Assembly (NCBI RefSeq): GCF_026967805.1
Contig: NZ_JAPVBG010000002.1
Span: 1,252,238-1,316,237 of the forward strand
Length of the DNA: 64,000 nucleotides
Source: Blastococcus sp. VKM Ac-2987
Lineage (GTDB): Bacteria; Actinomycetota; Actinomycetes; Mycobacteriales; Geodermatophilaceae
Direction: 5' to 3'
The notes below the pieces were generated by a model. It had not been told where the DNA came from. It made no database searches and was given only the letters and a program-made list of their open reading frames with translations. Shown here in pieces: positions 45,330 through 54,057 of this stretch. The first letter of the stretch is position 1; every line of letters starts with the position of its first letter. A program made the position numbers and the translations under genes.

Positions 45330-46418
45330 ATGACGCCTCCTCCCGCCGACCGCCCGCGTTCGCTGCACCCGGGTGCCGAGCCGTCCCCGCGGTTCGGTAC
45401 CCGGACGCCGGGTGCCGGTCGGCGGGAGGACGACGACACCGGTCCGGTGCCGCGTGCGGCGTCCCGACCGCTCCCGCCGCTGCCCCCGCGCGCACCGGTC
45501 CCGGTGCCCGACGACCCACCCGCCCCGCCCCCGGCCGACGACGTCCCCACCGCGACGGCCATGCCGCTGCCGGAGGAGCTCGCGCAGCTGCCCACCACGG
45601 AGCAGCCGGTGAGCCGCGCCGGTCGGAACCTGCGGGCGGCCATCGGGGTCGGCCTCGGGCTGGTCGGCGTCATCCTGGTGGCGTTGTTCGTGTGGCGGCC
45701 GGCCTTCCTCGGGGTGCTCGTCGCCGCGATCCTCGTGGCCGTCGTGGAGCTGACCCGGGCGCTGCGGAAGGGCGGGTTCTCCGCCCCGCTCGTACCGCTG
45801 CTCGTCGGTGCCCTCGCGATGCAGGGGCTGGCCTGGACCCGCGGTCCCACCGGGCTGCTCACCGGGTTCCTGCTCACCGCGGCGGCCGTGCTGCTCTGGC
45901 GGCTCGCCGGAGGCCCGGTCGGCTACCGCAGGGACGCCGCCGCCGGGGTCCTGGTCACCCTCTACGTCCCGCTGCTGGCCGGCTTCGCCGTCCTGCTGCT
46001 CGTGCCCGAGGACGGCGCGACGCGGGTGCTGGCGTTCATCGCGACGGTGGTGGCCAGCGACGTCGGGGGCTACGCCGCCGGGGTCATGTTCGGCAGGCAC
46101 CCGATGGCGCCCTCGATCAGCCCGAAGAAGTCCTGGGAGGGCATGGCCGGCTCCGTGCTGACCTGCATGCTCATGGCCACGCCGATCCTGGTCCTCGGTC
46201 TCGGCGCACCCTGGTGGGGCGGACTCGTCTTCGGCGCGGCCATCGCCGTCTCCGCGACGGTGGGGGACCTGGCCGAGTCGCTGATCAAGCGCGACCTCGG
46301 CCTCAAGGACATGGGCGACCTGCTGCCCGGGCACGGCGGCATCATGGACCGGCTGGACTCGCTGCTCCCGTCCGCGGCCGCGGCCTACCTGCTGCTGACG
46401 GTGCTGGCGCCGGCCTGA
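45330..46418 (+). CDS. cdsA: Phosphatidate cytidylyltransferase
   Basis: Makes CDP-diacylglycerol for phospholipids, 362 aa. Residues 1-95 are a Pro-rich cytoplasmic extension found in actinobacteria. About eight transmembrane helices follow. The CDS signature near the C-terminus is SATVGDLAESLIKRDLGLKDMGDLLPGHGGIMDRLDSLLP, and the metal-site segment is SDVGGYAAGVMFGRHPMAPSISPKKSWEGM. Convergent with the DUF952-GNAT gene, with one base between stop codons. Confidence 0.95.
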   Translation: MTPPPADRPRSLHPGAEPSPRFGTRTPGAGRREDDDTGPVPRAASRPLPPLPPRAPVPVPDDPPAPPPADDVPTATAMPLPEELAQLPTTEQPVSRAGRNLRAAIGVGLGLVGVILVALFVWRPAFLGVLVAAILVAVVELTRALRKGGFSAPLVPLLVGALAMQGLAWTRGPTGLLTGFLLTAAAVLLWRLAGGPVGYRRDAAAGVLVTLYVPLLAGFAVLLLVPEDGATRVLAFIATVVASDVGGYAAGVMFGRHPMAPSISPKKSWEGMAGSVLTCMLMATPILVLGLGAPWWGGLVFGAAIAVSATVGDLAESLIKRDLGLKDMGDLLPGHGGIMDRLDSLLPSAAAAYLLLTVLAPA

Positions 46419-46419
46419 C

Positions 46420-47523
46420 TCACGCCGGGCGGTCCACCGCCCAGGTGCGGCCGATCTGCTCGAACCCGCGGCGGGCGTACCAGTGCCGCGGCCAGTCGTC
46501 CCCCGCGGCCTCGAGCACCACCAGGTCGCACCCGGCGTCCGCGGCGAGCTCGAGGATCCGCGCCAGCACCGCGTCGCCGTGGCCGCGCCCCCGGGCCGCG
46601 GGGTCGGTGAGCACCGACTCGACCGCCGCGGTGGCGCCGTCCACCCGCAGCTGGCCGGCGGCGACGACGCGACCGTCCTCCCGCACGACGACGTCGGTGA
46701 CGGCGACCACCCGGTCGTTGAGCTGCTCGCGCCCGACCAGCTGGGCGACCACCGCGTCCAGACCGCTGCCGAGCGAGGCCAGGTCCCGCCGCCAGGAGCG
46801 CTCCCACAGGTCGTGCACCTCGTGCTGGCCGACCACCTCCGCGCGCGCTGCGGAGCCGGGCACCGGCACGTCGGTGCGGCGGCTCATCAGCACCAGCTCC
46901 TCGGCGGCCCAGCCGCGGAGGGCCAGCGCGGCAGCCGTCGTCGCCGCGCCGGGCCAGGCGAGCAGCGCGGCCAGGTGCGGCCAGCCGGCGTTGCCGCCCA
47001 CCTCCTCGGCCGCCGCCTCGACGGCCGCGGCGTCCACCGGCTCGGTGAGGACCAGCCGGTTGTTGTCCCGGGAGTGCGGGAGGTCCGGGTCGAGCACGAC
47101 CACGCCGCCGGGCACGTCACCCACGCCCACGGCCCGCCGGACCGGGACCGAGGTGTAGAGCGCCAGCGCCCGGGCGAGCGCGTCCCCGGCAGCCGGCAGC
47201 CGGAGCGGCGCCGGGGGGCGGTAGGGGACGACGGCGACGACCGCGCTGGTCGGCAGCGGGCCGTACAGGTGCGGGAACAGCTCGCCGTCGGGATCGCCGG
47301 GGTGCCCGGGCTCGAACCGCACCGGGTCGGCCAGCCGCGACGGGTCGACGACGAGCACCGCGAGGTCGCGGCGGCCGGGGAAGAGCCGGCCGGCCGGCCG
47401 GTGCACCTGCTGCGGCGTCGACAGGTGCACGAAGCCGGGTCCGTCCGGTCGGACGCCGCCGTCGGCCAGGGCGGCCCGCCAGGCCGCCGGCTCGATCAGG
47501 TGGAGGAGGACGTCGGGCTGCAT
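46420..47523 (-). CDS. DUF952-GNAT fusion protein
   Basis: A 367-aa protein joining two domains normally separate. Residues 1-115 are DUF952-like (LLHLIEPAAWRAALADGGVRP, FVHLSTPQQVHRPAGRLFPG, LFPHLYGPLPTSAVVAVVPY). The rest resembles a double GNAT acetyltransferase: a degenerate N-lobe, then a C-lobe with VESVLTDPAARGRGHGDAVLARILELAADAGCDLVVLEA and WYARRGFEQIGRTW (acetyl-CoA loop RGRGHG). Substrate unknown. ATG 47523 is taken because the DUF952 domain begins there; the frame is open further upstream. Confidence 0.75.
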   Translation of the reverse strand: MQPDVLLHLIEPAAWRAALADGGVRPDGPGFVHLSTPQQVHRPAGRLFPGRRDLAVLVVDPSRLADPVRFEPGHPGDPDGELFPHLYGPLPTSAVVAVVPYRPPAPLRLPAAGDALARALALYTSVPVRRAVGVGDVPGGVVVLDPDLPHSRDNNRLVLTEPVDAAAVEAAAEEVGGNAGWPHLAALLAWPGAATTAAALALRGWAAEELVLMSRRTDVPVPGSAARAEVVGQHEVHDLWERSWRRDLASLGSGLDAVVAQLVGREQLNDRVVAVTDVVVREDGRVVAAGQLRVDGATAAVESVLTDPAARGRGHGDAVLARILELAADAGCDLVVLEAAGDDWPRHWYARRGFEQIGRTWAVDRPA

Positions 47524-47541
47524 CCCTGCGATCCTGCCCGG

Positions 47542-48048
47542 GTGACCGACGAGGACCTCGACCGGATCGCCCGCCGATACCGCGAGTTCGTCACCGAGGC
47601 CGCACCGACCTCGCCGCGGTACGCCGAGCTGGCCGCGCACGTCGCCGGCTCGGAGCCGGTGCTGCGCCTCCTCACCGGCCTGCCGGGGCCGAAGCGGCAG
47701 CCCAACCGGCTGCTCGCGGCCCTGCAGTTGCTGGCGGGCGTACCCGCCGACGGCGACGCGCTCGACCGCCGGGTCGTCGAGGACGGTGACCGGCTGCGCC
47801 GGACCATGCTGGCCCGGGCGACCCAGACCGACGAGCCGGCCCGCTGCGGGGCGCTGCTGCCGGTCCTGCCCCAGCTGGACGAGCCGCTCGCGCTCGTGGA
47901 GGTGGGCGCCTCCGCCGGGCTGTGCCCGTACCCCGACCGGTACGCCTACGAGTACGACGGCGTGCGCGTCGGGCCGCAGAGCCGCGCGGCACCGCACGGC
48001 GGCCGTCCCGAGTGGCCCCCCGGCGGGCTGGCACCATCCGTGGCGTGA
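47542..48048 (+). CDS. Truncated DUF2332 protein
   Basis: A 168-aa product matching only the N-terminal half of DUF2332 proteins (normally about 320-350 aa): RYREFVTEAAPTSPRYAELAAHVAGSEPVLRLLTGLPGPKRQPNRLLAALQLLAG, ending shortly after VEVGASAGLCPYPDRYAYEYDG. That last segment resembles a nucleotide- or methyl-donor-binding loop. The stop overlaps the next start (GTGA), so the C-terminal half was lost, perhaps by a deletion joining it to the methyltransferase gene. It may be a decaying gene or a functional short form. Confidence 0.6.
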   Translation: MTDEDLDRIARRYREFVTEAAPTSPRYAELAAHVAGSEPVLRLLTGLPGPKRQPNRLLAALQLLAGVPADGDALDRRVVEDGDRLRRTMLARATQTDEPARCGALLPVLPQLDEPLALVEVGASAGLCPYPDRYAYEYDGVRVGPQSRAAPHGGRPEWPPGGLAPSVA

Positions 48049-48695
48049 CCGACGACGTCCTGGCCGGCCCCACCGACTGGGGGACGACGGTCGGCGTCGG
48101 GCCGTGGGAGGGGCCGTGGCCGGAGGACCCGCGCTACGACCCGCAGTTGCTGGCCGAGGGCGACCGGCGCAACGTCGTCGACCGGTACCGCTACTGGACG
48201 GTCGAGGCGATCGTGGCCGATCTCGACCGGCGCCGGCACCCGTTCCACGTCGCCATCGAGAACTTCGGGCACGACCTGAACATCGGCACGGTGGTGCGCA
48301 CCGCCAACGCCTTCCTCGCCGCCGAGGTGCACGTCGTCGGCCGGCGGCGGTGGAACCGGCGCGGGGCGATGGTCACCGACCGGTACCAGCACCTGCGCCA
48401 CCACGCCGACGTCGGCGGGCTGCTGGCGTACGCGACCGGGCAGGGGCTCGCGGTCGTCGCCGTCGACAACGGCCCCGGTGCCGTGCCGATCGAGACGGCC
48501 GTCCTGCCGGAGCGGTGCGTGCTGCTGTTCGGCCAGGAGGGCCCCGGCCTGACACCGGAGGCGCGGGCCGGGGCGGCGACGACCGTCTCGATCGCCCAGT
48601 TCGGCTCCACCCGCTCGATCAACGCCGGCGTGGCCGCCGGGATCGCCATGCACGCCTGGATCCGGCAGCACGCCGGCCCGGCCGCGACCCGCTAG
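48045..48695 (+). CDS. SpoU/TrmH-family RNA 2'-O-methyltransferase
   Basis: A 216-aa SPOUT methyltransferase acting on tRNA or rRNA ribose. The three SpoU motifs are present: NIGTVVRTANAFLAAEVHVVG, LLFGQEGPGLT, and STRSINAGVAAGIAMHAW, which form the trefoil knot and SAM site. The target is not predictable. The stop codon overlaps that of the convergent ppk2 gene in the palindrome CTAG. Confidence 0.92.
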   Translation: MTDDVLAGPTDWGTTVGVGPWEGPWPEDPRYDPQLLAEGDRRNVVDRYRYWTVEAIVADLDRRRHPFHVAIENFGHDLNIGTVVRTANAFLAAEVHVVGRRRWNRRGAMVTDRYQHLRHHADVGGLLAYATGQGLAVVAVDNGPGAVPIETAVLPERCVLLFGQEGPGLTPEARAGAATTVSIAQFGSTRSINAGVAAGIAMHAWIRQHAGPAATR

Positions 48696-49462
48696 TCGTC
48701 GCCCAGGGGCGGGTCGGGGTCGATGCCGCGCGTCCGCAACGCCGCCTCGATCGCCTCGCACACGGTCCGGACGACGGCCACCCGCGCCCACCGCTTGTCG
48801 TCGGCGGGGATGACGTGCCACGGCGCGACGGGGGTGTCGGTGCGCTCGAGCATCTCCTCGACCGCCGCCTCGTACTCCCCGCGCTTCTCCCGGTTGCGCC
48901 AGTCCTCCTCGGTGAGCTTCCACGCCTTGTACGGGTCCGCGCGACGGGACTCGAAGCGGTGCAGCTGCTCCTCCGGGGAGACGTGCATCCAGAACTTGAC
49001 CAGCACCGTGCCTTCGGCGGCCAGCGTCGTCTCGAGGTCGACGATCTCCTGGTAGGCCCGCTGCCACGCCTCCTTCGTGGCGAAGCCCTCCACCCGCTCG
49101 ACGAGCACCCGGCCGTACCAGGACCGGTCGAGCACGGCCATGCCGCCCCAGCCGGGCAGCACCGGCCAGAAGCGCCACAGGAAGTGGTGCCGCTTCTCGT
49201 CGCTGGTGGGCGCGGCGAACTGGGCCACCCGCACGTGCCGGGAGTCCAGCTCCGCGACCAGCCGCTGGATCGCGCCGCCCTTGCCCGAGGCGTCCCAGCC
49301 CTCGAACACCGCCAGCAGCGGCGGGCCGAGCTCACCCGGCCCGATCTGCCCGCCGAGCAGCAGCCGGAGGTGGACCAGCCGCTCCTGTGCGGCGGCCAGC
49401 TGCTTCTTGCCCTCCTTCTTGTCCAGACGGAGGCTCAGGTCGACGTCGTCCAACCGGCTCAT
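48692..49462 (-). CDS. ppk2: Polyphosphate kinase 2
   Basis: 256 aa; transfers phosphate between polyphosphate and nucleotides. Walker A is FEGWDASGKGGAIQRLV, the lid and Walker B region is AVLDRSWYGRVLVERVEGF, and other PPK2 motifs are FAAPTSDEKRHHFLWRFWPVLPGWG, HVSPEEQLHRFESRRADPYKAWKLTEEDWRNR and WHVIPADDKRWARV. It is the single-domain form; class (I, II or III) cannot be settled by eye. ATG 49462. Confidence 0.93.
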   Translation of the reverse strand: MSRLDDVDLSLRLDKKEGKKQLAAAQERLVHLRLLLGGQIGPGELGPPLLAVFEGWDASGKGGAIQRLVAELDSRHVRVAQFAAPTSDEKRHHFLWRFWPVLPGWGGMAVLDRSWYGRVLVERVEGFATKEAWQRAYQEIVDLETTLAAEGTVLVKFWMHVSPEEQLHRFESRRADPYKAWKLTEEDWRNREKRGEYEAAVEEMLERTDTPVAPWHVIPADDKRWARVAVVRTVCEAIEAALRTRGIDPDPPLGDD

Positions 49463-49557
49463 GACCGGAGACCCTGCCAGGGATCCGTCCCGCCCGCGTG
49501 AGTTCGGTCTCCGGACCGCGACCCGGAGCCGGGGGAGGTGGGACCATGGAGGGCGCC

Positions 49558-50736
49558 ATGACTGCCCTCCCCCTGGTCTTCGACGCCCCCCGACGCGGCA
49601 AGCCGCCGCGCCACCTCGCCGACCTCACCCGTGAGGAGGCCCGCGCGGCGGTCGCCGAGTTGGGCCAGCCGGCGTTCCGCGCCGACCAGCTGGCCCGGCA
49701 CTACTACCGCGGGACCACCGAGCCCGCCGCGATGACCGACATCCCGGCCGCCGCGCGGGAGCCGCTCCGAGAGGCGCTGCTGCCCGGCCTGCTCACCCCC
49801 GTGCGGCACCAGACCGCCGACGGCGGGCGCACCCGCAAGACGCTGTGGCGGCTGCACGACGGCGCCCTCGTGGAGAGCGTGCTCATGCGCTACCCCGACC
49901 GCGCCACCGTCTGCATCTCCAGCCAGGCCGGCTGCGGGATGGCGTGCCCGTTCTGCGCCACCGGCCAGGCCGGGCTGACCCGCAACCTCTCCGCCGCCGA
50001 GATCATCGGCCAGGCGGTGGCCGCCGCCGCGGCGATGGCGAACGGTGACGTCGCCGGTGGGCCGGGACGGCTGTCCAACGTCGTCTTCATGGGCATGGGC
50101 GAGCCGCTGGCCAACTACGCCCGCGTGCGCACCACCCTCGACGCCCTGCTCGGCACCGCTCCCTACGGGCTGGGCCTCTCCCAGCGGTCGGTGACGGTGT
50201 CCACGGTCGGCCTCGTGCCCGCCATCCGCCGGCTCACCGAGGAGGGGCGCAACGTCACCCTCGCGGTCAGCCTGCACGCCCCCGACGACGAGCTGCGCGA
50301 CACCCTGGTGCCGATCAACACCCGCTGGAAGGTCGGCGAGGTGGTCGACGCGGCCGACGCCTACGCCCAGCGCACCGGACGGCGGTACTCGGTGGAGTAC
50401 GCGCTCATCCGCGACGTCAACGACCAGCCGTTCCGGGCCGACCTGCTGGGCCGGCTGCTGGCCGGGAAGCTCGCGCACGTGAACCTGATCCCGCTCAACC
50501 CGACCCCGGGCAGCCCCTGGGACGCCAGCCCGCTGCCCGCGCAGCGAGAGTTCGTCGCCCGCCTGCGGGCCGCCGGGGTGGCGACGACGGTGCGCGACAC
50601 CCGGGGGCAGGACATCGACGGCGCCTGCGGGCAGCTCGCCGCGTCCGATCGGGTCGAGGGCGTCCCCGCCGTGGCCCTGCCCACCCCCAGCGTCGAGGAG
50701 CCCGTGCCGCTGGGTGCCGAGGCGGACGGGGAGTGA
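49558..50736 (+). CDS. rlmN: Dual-specificity rRNA/tRNA methyltransferase RlmN
   Basis: Radical SAM enzyme making m2A2503 in 23S rRNA and m2A37 in tRNA, 392 aa. The cluster motif is [12 protein letters not shown] (CxxxCxxC). The N-terminal accessory domain has [48 protein letters not shown] and the C-terminal catalytic Cys region DIDGACGQL are intact. ATG 49558 with GGAGGG; ATG 49546 is less well placed. Confidence 0.96.
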   Translation: MTALPLVFDAPRRGKPPRHLADLTREEARAAVAELGQPAFRADQLARHYYRGTTEPAAMTDIPAAAREPLREALLPGLLTPVRHQTADGGRTRKTLWRLHDGALVESVLMRYPDRATVCISSQAGCGMACPFCATGQAGLTRNLSAAEIIGQAVAAAAAMANGDVAGGPGRLSNVVFMGMGEPLANYARVRTTLDALLGTAPYGLGLSQRSVTVSTVGLVPAIRRLTEEGRNVTLAVSLHAPDDELRDTLVPINTRWKVGEVVDAADAYAQRTGRRYSVEYALIRDVNDQPFRADLLGRLLAGKLAHVNLIPLNPTPGSPWDASPLPAQREFVARLRAAGVATTVRDTRGQDIDGACGQLAASDRVEGVPAVALPTPSVEEPVPLGAEADGE

Positions 50737-51452
50737 GCCCTGCGGCCCCACCGGCGGCCGAGGCGCACGAGCACAGCCACGCCGACGTCACCGGCGGCTG
50801 GCTGCGGGCCGCCGTCTTCGGCGCCATGGACGGCCTGGTCACCAACACCGCGCTGGTCGCCGGCGTCGGTGGCGGTGGCGCCGCACCGCGCGCGATCGTC
50901 CTGGCCGGGGTGGCCAGCCTGGTCGCCGGCGCGGTGTCGATGGCGCTGGGCGAGTACACCTCGGTGAAGACCCAGAACGAGCAGCTCGACCTGGAGGTCG
51001 AGAAGGAGCGCCGCGAGCTCGAGCGCAACCCGGCGGGGGAGCTGGCCGAGCTCACCGCGATGCTGCAGGACCGCGGCGTGGACGCCCGGCTGGCCCGGCA
51101 GGTCGCCGTCCAGCTGTCGGCCGACCCGGAGACGGCGCTGCGGCTGCACGTGCTCGCCGAGCTCGGCGTCAGCACCGACGACCGGCCCTCGCCCCGCGTG
51201 GCGGCGGTGTCGTCGTTCCTGACCTTCGCCACCGGCGCGGTGCTCCCGCTGCTGCCCTACTTCCTCGGGGTCCCGCTGCTGTGGGTCGCCCTGCTCTGCG
51301 GTGGGCTCGGGCTGCTGCTGGCCGGGGCGCTGTCCTCGCGCTTCACCCCGCGTCCCTGGTGGTACGCCGGGCTGCGCCAGCTGCTCTTCGGCGCAGCGGC
51401 AGCCGGCATCACCTACCTGATCGGCGCGGCGATCGGCGTCTCGATCAGCTGA
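50733..51452 (+). CDS. VIT1/CCC1-family iron or manganese transporter
   Basis: A 239-aa membrane protein with the VIT1 layout: [29 protein letters not shown] in TM1, a second helix ([26 protein letters not shown]) leading to a cytoplasmic Glu-rich metal-binding helical region ([26 protein letters not shown]), then three C-terminal helices. The His-rich N-terminus (AHEHSHAD) may also bind metal. GTG 50733 overlaps the rlmN stop. Confidence 0.9.
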   Translation: MSPAAPPAAEAHEHSHADVTGGWLRAAVFGAMDGLVTNTALVAGVGGGGAAPRAIVLAGVASLVAGAVSMALGEYTSVKTQNEQLDLEVEKERRELERNPAGELAELTAMLQDRGVDARLARQVAVQLSADPETALRLHVLAELGVSTDDRPSPRVAAVSSFLTFATGAVLPLLPYFLGVPLLWVALLCGGLGLLLAGALSSRFTPRPWWYAGLRQLLFGAAAAGITYLIGAAIGVSIS

Positions 51453-51468
51453 GCTGCCGGCCCGGGGT

Positions 51469-51515
51469 ACGACGAGGCCCCGCGCCCCTGGTGCAGGGGA
51501 GCGGGGCCTCGTCGT
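51469..51515. terminator. Strong bidirectional terminator
   Basis: A perfect 15-base stem (51469-51483 with 51501-51515) is extended by an inner CCCCT-AGGGG pair. It sits between the convergent VIT1-like and DUF2631 genes. The strongest hairpin of the window. Confidence 0.8.
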
Positions 51516-51524
51516 GTCCGGTGG

Positions 51525-51809
51525 TCAGCGGCGCCAGGCGGTCTTCTTCCGGCGGAGGTCCCAGATGAGGATCAGGGCCATCACGCCGGCAATGCCGAGC
51601 AGCCACAGGTCCTCGACCCGGCCCTCGTGGTTGCCGACCATGTACAGCAGGATGACCGCCACGGTGAACCAGCCACCGATCTGACCCCACTTGCCGGTCT
51701 CGCCGTGCCAGCCCCAGTCCTCGGGCTGCTCGTGCTCGACGGGGTGCGCGCCGGCGCGGACGACGCCCTCTTCCCGACCCGGCTGGTTGACCCGCTGCGT
51801 TTCGCTCAC
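51525..51809 (-). CDS. DUF2631 two-helix membrane protein
   Basis: A 94-aa protein resembling mycobacterial Rv2876. The motif PEDWGWHGE precedes two transmembrane helices (IGGWFTVAVILLYMVGN and VEDLWLLGIAGVMALILIW) joined by HEGRVED, with a basic C-terminus (DLRRKKTAWRR). It lies close to dxr as in mycobacteria. Function unknown. The start is GTG 51809, since the upstream 11 residues lack a ribosome site. Confidence 0.85.
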   Translation of the reverse strand: MSETQRVNQPGREEGVVRAGAHPVEHEQPEDWGWHGETGKWGQIGGWFTVAVILLYMVGNHEGRVEDLWLLGIAGVMALILIWDLRRKKTAWRR

Positions 51810-51866
51810 GCCGACATTCTGGCAGGAGCCGGGAGCGGGCACCGGCTGAGGTCCGTCGGCGGGTCG

Positions 51867-52850
51867 TCAGCCGGCGCAGGCGAGGCCGGCCGCCGCGAGG
51901 GCCGCAGCGGTGTCCGCGGTGGGCAGCCGCGTCAGCGTCGAGCCCACCGGCTCGGAGACGGGGAGCACCCCGACGGGGCCGATCCCGGCTCCGGCCAGCG
52001 CGATCAGGTCGGTCACGGAGGTGCCGGGGTCGACGGTGACCGCGCCGGAGGCCGCCCAGGCGACCGCCTGCAGCTGCCACGGCCGCAGCGCCGCCCCGTG
52101 CACGCCGTCGAGCAGCGCGGAGAGAACGGCGCCGGCGGCGGCTGCCCGGCCGTCCGGATCTACGGCCGCGGGCGTCCAGACGCCGCCCGTCAGGTGCTCG
52201 GGGTGGCGGGAGCGGATCAGGCCCAGCGCCGTCGCGCCGTCGACGTGGACCGCCCCGGTCGAGCGGAGGAGCAGTCCCGCGGCCGGGTCGCGTACGGGAC
52301 GCGGGACGTCGACGGTGACCCCCCCGACGGCGTCCACCATCGCGGTGAAGCCGGCCAGGTCCACCGTGACGAGGTGATCGGTGGGGATGCCCAGCCGGCA
52401 GAGTGCGGAGACAGTGGACGCCGGGCCGTCGAGCCAACTGACCGCGAGCCGGCCCACGCTGCGACCGTTGAACGCCCGGAGGTCGCGGGGGACCGAGAAG
52501 GCCGTGGTGCCGGCATCGGTCTGGTGCACGACCACGATGACGTCGGCGCGGGCGCCGGGTACGGCTTCCGGGGTCCCGAAGTCGCGGACGTCCGCCCCGT
52601 CGGGCAGCGAGGCGCGCGAGTCGAGGCCGACCAGGACCCAGGTCCGGCCGTCGGCGTCCCCTGGGCCCCTCGTGAGGTCGACGTCCACCTGGTCGACCCG
52701 CGCCGCGACGACCGCGGCGTCGATGCCCACGGCCACCGACAGCGCGGCCAGCAGGACCAGCGCCGTCCGGAACCGGCGTCGGGCCCCCGAACGCGCCGGA
52801 CGCCGGCCAGGGGTGTCCTGGCCGGCGTCCGGTGCGTGCGACGAGATCAT
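51867..52850 (-). CDS. Second LCP-family protein
   Basis: 327 aa, one transmembrane helix (residues about 27-45) and an extracytoplasmic LCP-type domain: TWVLVGLDSRASLP, ADVIVVVHQTDAGTTAFSVPRDLRAF, DHLVTVDLAGFTAMVDAVGGVTVDVP, LGLIRSRHPEHL. The key Asp/Arg pattern of LCP phosphotransferases (LDSR, PRDL, RSRH) is kept, but the usual SxRxDT stretch is altered and the C-terminal LytR_C domain is absent. It starts two bases after the surface-protein gene, so the two are one operon. Confidence 0.85.
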   Translation of the reverse strand: MISSHAPDAGQDTPGRRPARSGARRRFRTALVLLAALSVAVGIDAAVVAARVDQVDVDLTRGPGDADGRTWVLVGLDSRASLPDGADVRDFGTPEAVPGARADVIVVVHQTDAGTTAFSVPRDLRAFNGRSVGRLAVSWLDGPASTVSALCRLGIPTDHLVTVDLAGFTAMVDAVGGVTVDVPRPVRDPAAGLLLRSTGAVHVDGATALGLIRSRHPEHLTGGVWTPAAVDPDGRAAAAGAVLSALLDGVHGAALRPWQLQAVAWAASGAVTVDPGTSVTDLIALAGAGIGPVGVLPVSEPVGSTLTRLPTADTAAALAAAGLACAG

Positions 52851-52852
52851 GC

Positions 52853-53764
52853 TCAGGCCTGCGAGGCCCCCGCGCGGCGACGGGTGGCGACGAGCGCGCC
52901 ACCACCGGCCACGAGCAGGCCGGCGCCCAGGGCGAGCGGCAGGCCGACGCTGGCGCCGGTGTAGGCGAGGCTGTCGGAGGAGGCGGTGGTCAGCGTGCCG
53001 GAGACCTGGAAGCCCTCCTGGAAGTAGGTGCTCGGGCCCTCGAGGACCAGGGTGTGCATACCGGCAGTGGTGCCCGCCGGGAGGGTGAACTCCACCTCCA
53101 GCACGCCATCGGCGTCAGCGGTGAAGGTGCCGAGGACCTGAGGGGTCGAGTGCATGGTGAGCGTGACCTTCTCGAAGGGCTGGAAGCCCTTGTAGACCTT
53201 GACGACCTTCTGGCCGGGCACCGCGGTCTTGGTCGTGGCGGCGGTGGTCTGAGCGGAGACCCCAGGGGTGTTGGCGGACTCGCCGCGGATGGCGCTGGGC
53301 TTCGGGGCCTCGGGCGCCGGGGTCTCGGGCGCCGGGGTGCTCGGCGGGGTGACGACGGGCGGAGCGGTGACCGTGATGATGGTGGGCGCGTACACCTGCG
53401 GCAGCTCGCCGTAGATGTTGTCGCAGAAGGCGTAGAACTCGTGCTCACCCGTCGTGCCCGCCGGGAAGGAGACCGTGGCCGACCAGGTGCCGTCCTCCGC
53501 GGGGGCCGTGTAGACGAAGTCCTCCTCCGTCGGCTCGGGCAGGGCGACGTCGGCGAACAGGGCGACCTCGGCCGGGTAGTCGGGGTCGGTCGTCAAGCAC
53601 TCGGCGCCCTCGATCTCGAACTCCTGCGCGGCCGTGACGGTCGCGGGAGCCGTCGGTGCGGTCAGCTCGACGGCGGCGAGGGCGGCCGGGGCGAAGACCA
53701 GGCCGAGGGAAACGGTGGCGAGAGCGGTCACGCCGGTGGTCGCGGCGATGCGGTTGCGGGTCAT
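52853..53764 (-). CDS. Secreted surface protein with LAYTG sorting signal
   Basis: 303 aa. A signal peptide ([11 protein letters not shown]...APAALA) is followed by an Ig-like beta domain with two Cys ([29 protein letters not shown]), a Pro/Thr linker ([16 protein letters not shown]), a second beta domain ([25 protein letters not shown]) and the sorting signal LAYTG at residues 266-270. A hydrophobic helix and TRRRAG end complete it. LAxTG is the class E sortase signal. No sortase gene is in the window. ATG 53764. Confidence 0.85.
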   Translation of the reverse strand: MTRNRIAATTGVTALATVSLGLVFAPAALAAVELTAPTAPATVTAAQEFEIEGAECLTTDPDYPAEVALFADVALPEPTEEDFVYTAPAEDGTWSATVSFPAGTTGEHEFYAFCDNIYGELPQVYAPTIITVTAPPVVTPPSTPAPETPAPEAPKPSAIRGESANTPGVSAQTTAATTKTAVPGQKVVKVYKGFQPFEKVTLTMHSTPQVLGTFTADADGVLEVEFTLPAGTTAGMHTLVLEGPSTYFQEGFQVSGTLTTASSDSLAYTGASVGLPLALGAGLLVAGGGALVATRRRAGASQA

Positions 53765-54057
53765 GGCGAGCTCCGAGTGTCGGGGGCTCGGACTCCCGAG
53801 CCGTCTGCACGAGTATCGAGCCCACGGCGTCCACCGCTGTGTCTTTCTGCCTGCGACACGCCGCGATGTGCCATACCGTTCGGCAGGTAGTCGCGGGATC
53901 CAGAAGTGCAGGGCGTTCAGCAATGTCAGGAAGTGCCAACCGCCTCGCGATCGGATGGAGTTTGCTGTGCACCGCGCGTCCTCGTCGATGCGTCCGACCG
54001 GAGGCAACCCCCTCGGACAAGCGGGCCGGGGGCCGGGCCGATTGGCAGGATGGCCCC
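53765..54057. other. Divergent interval, surface protein and dxr
   Basis: 293 bases without a supported gene; it must hold both divergent promoters. AAGTGC occurs twice (AGAAGTGC and GGAAGTGC, about 53905 and 53930). No clear operator or riboswitch fold. Confidence 0.35.
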
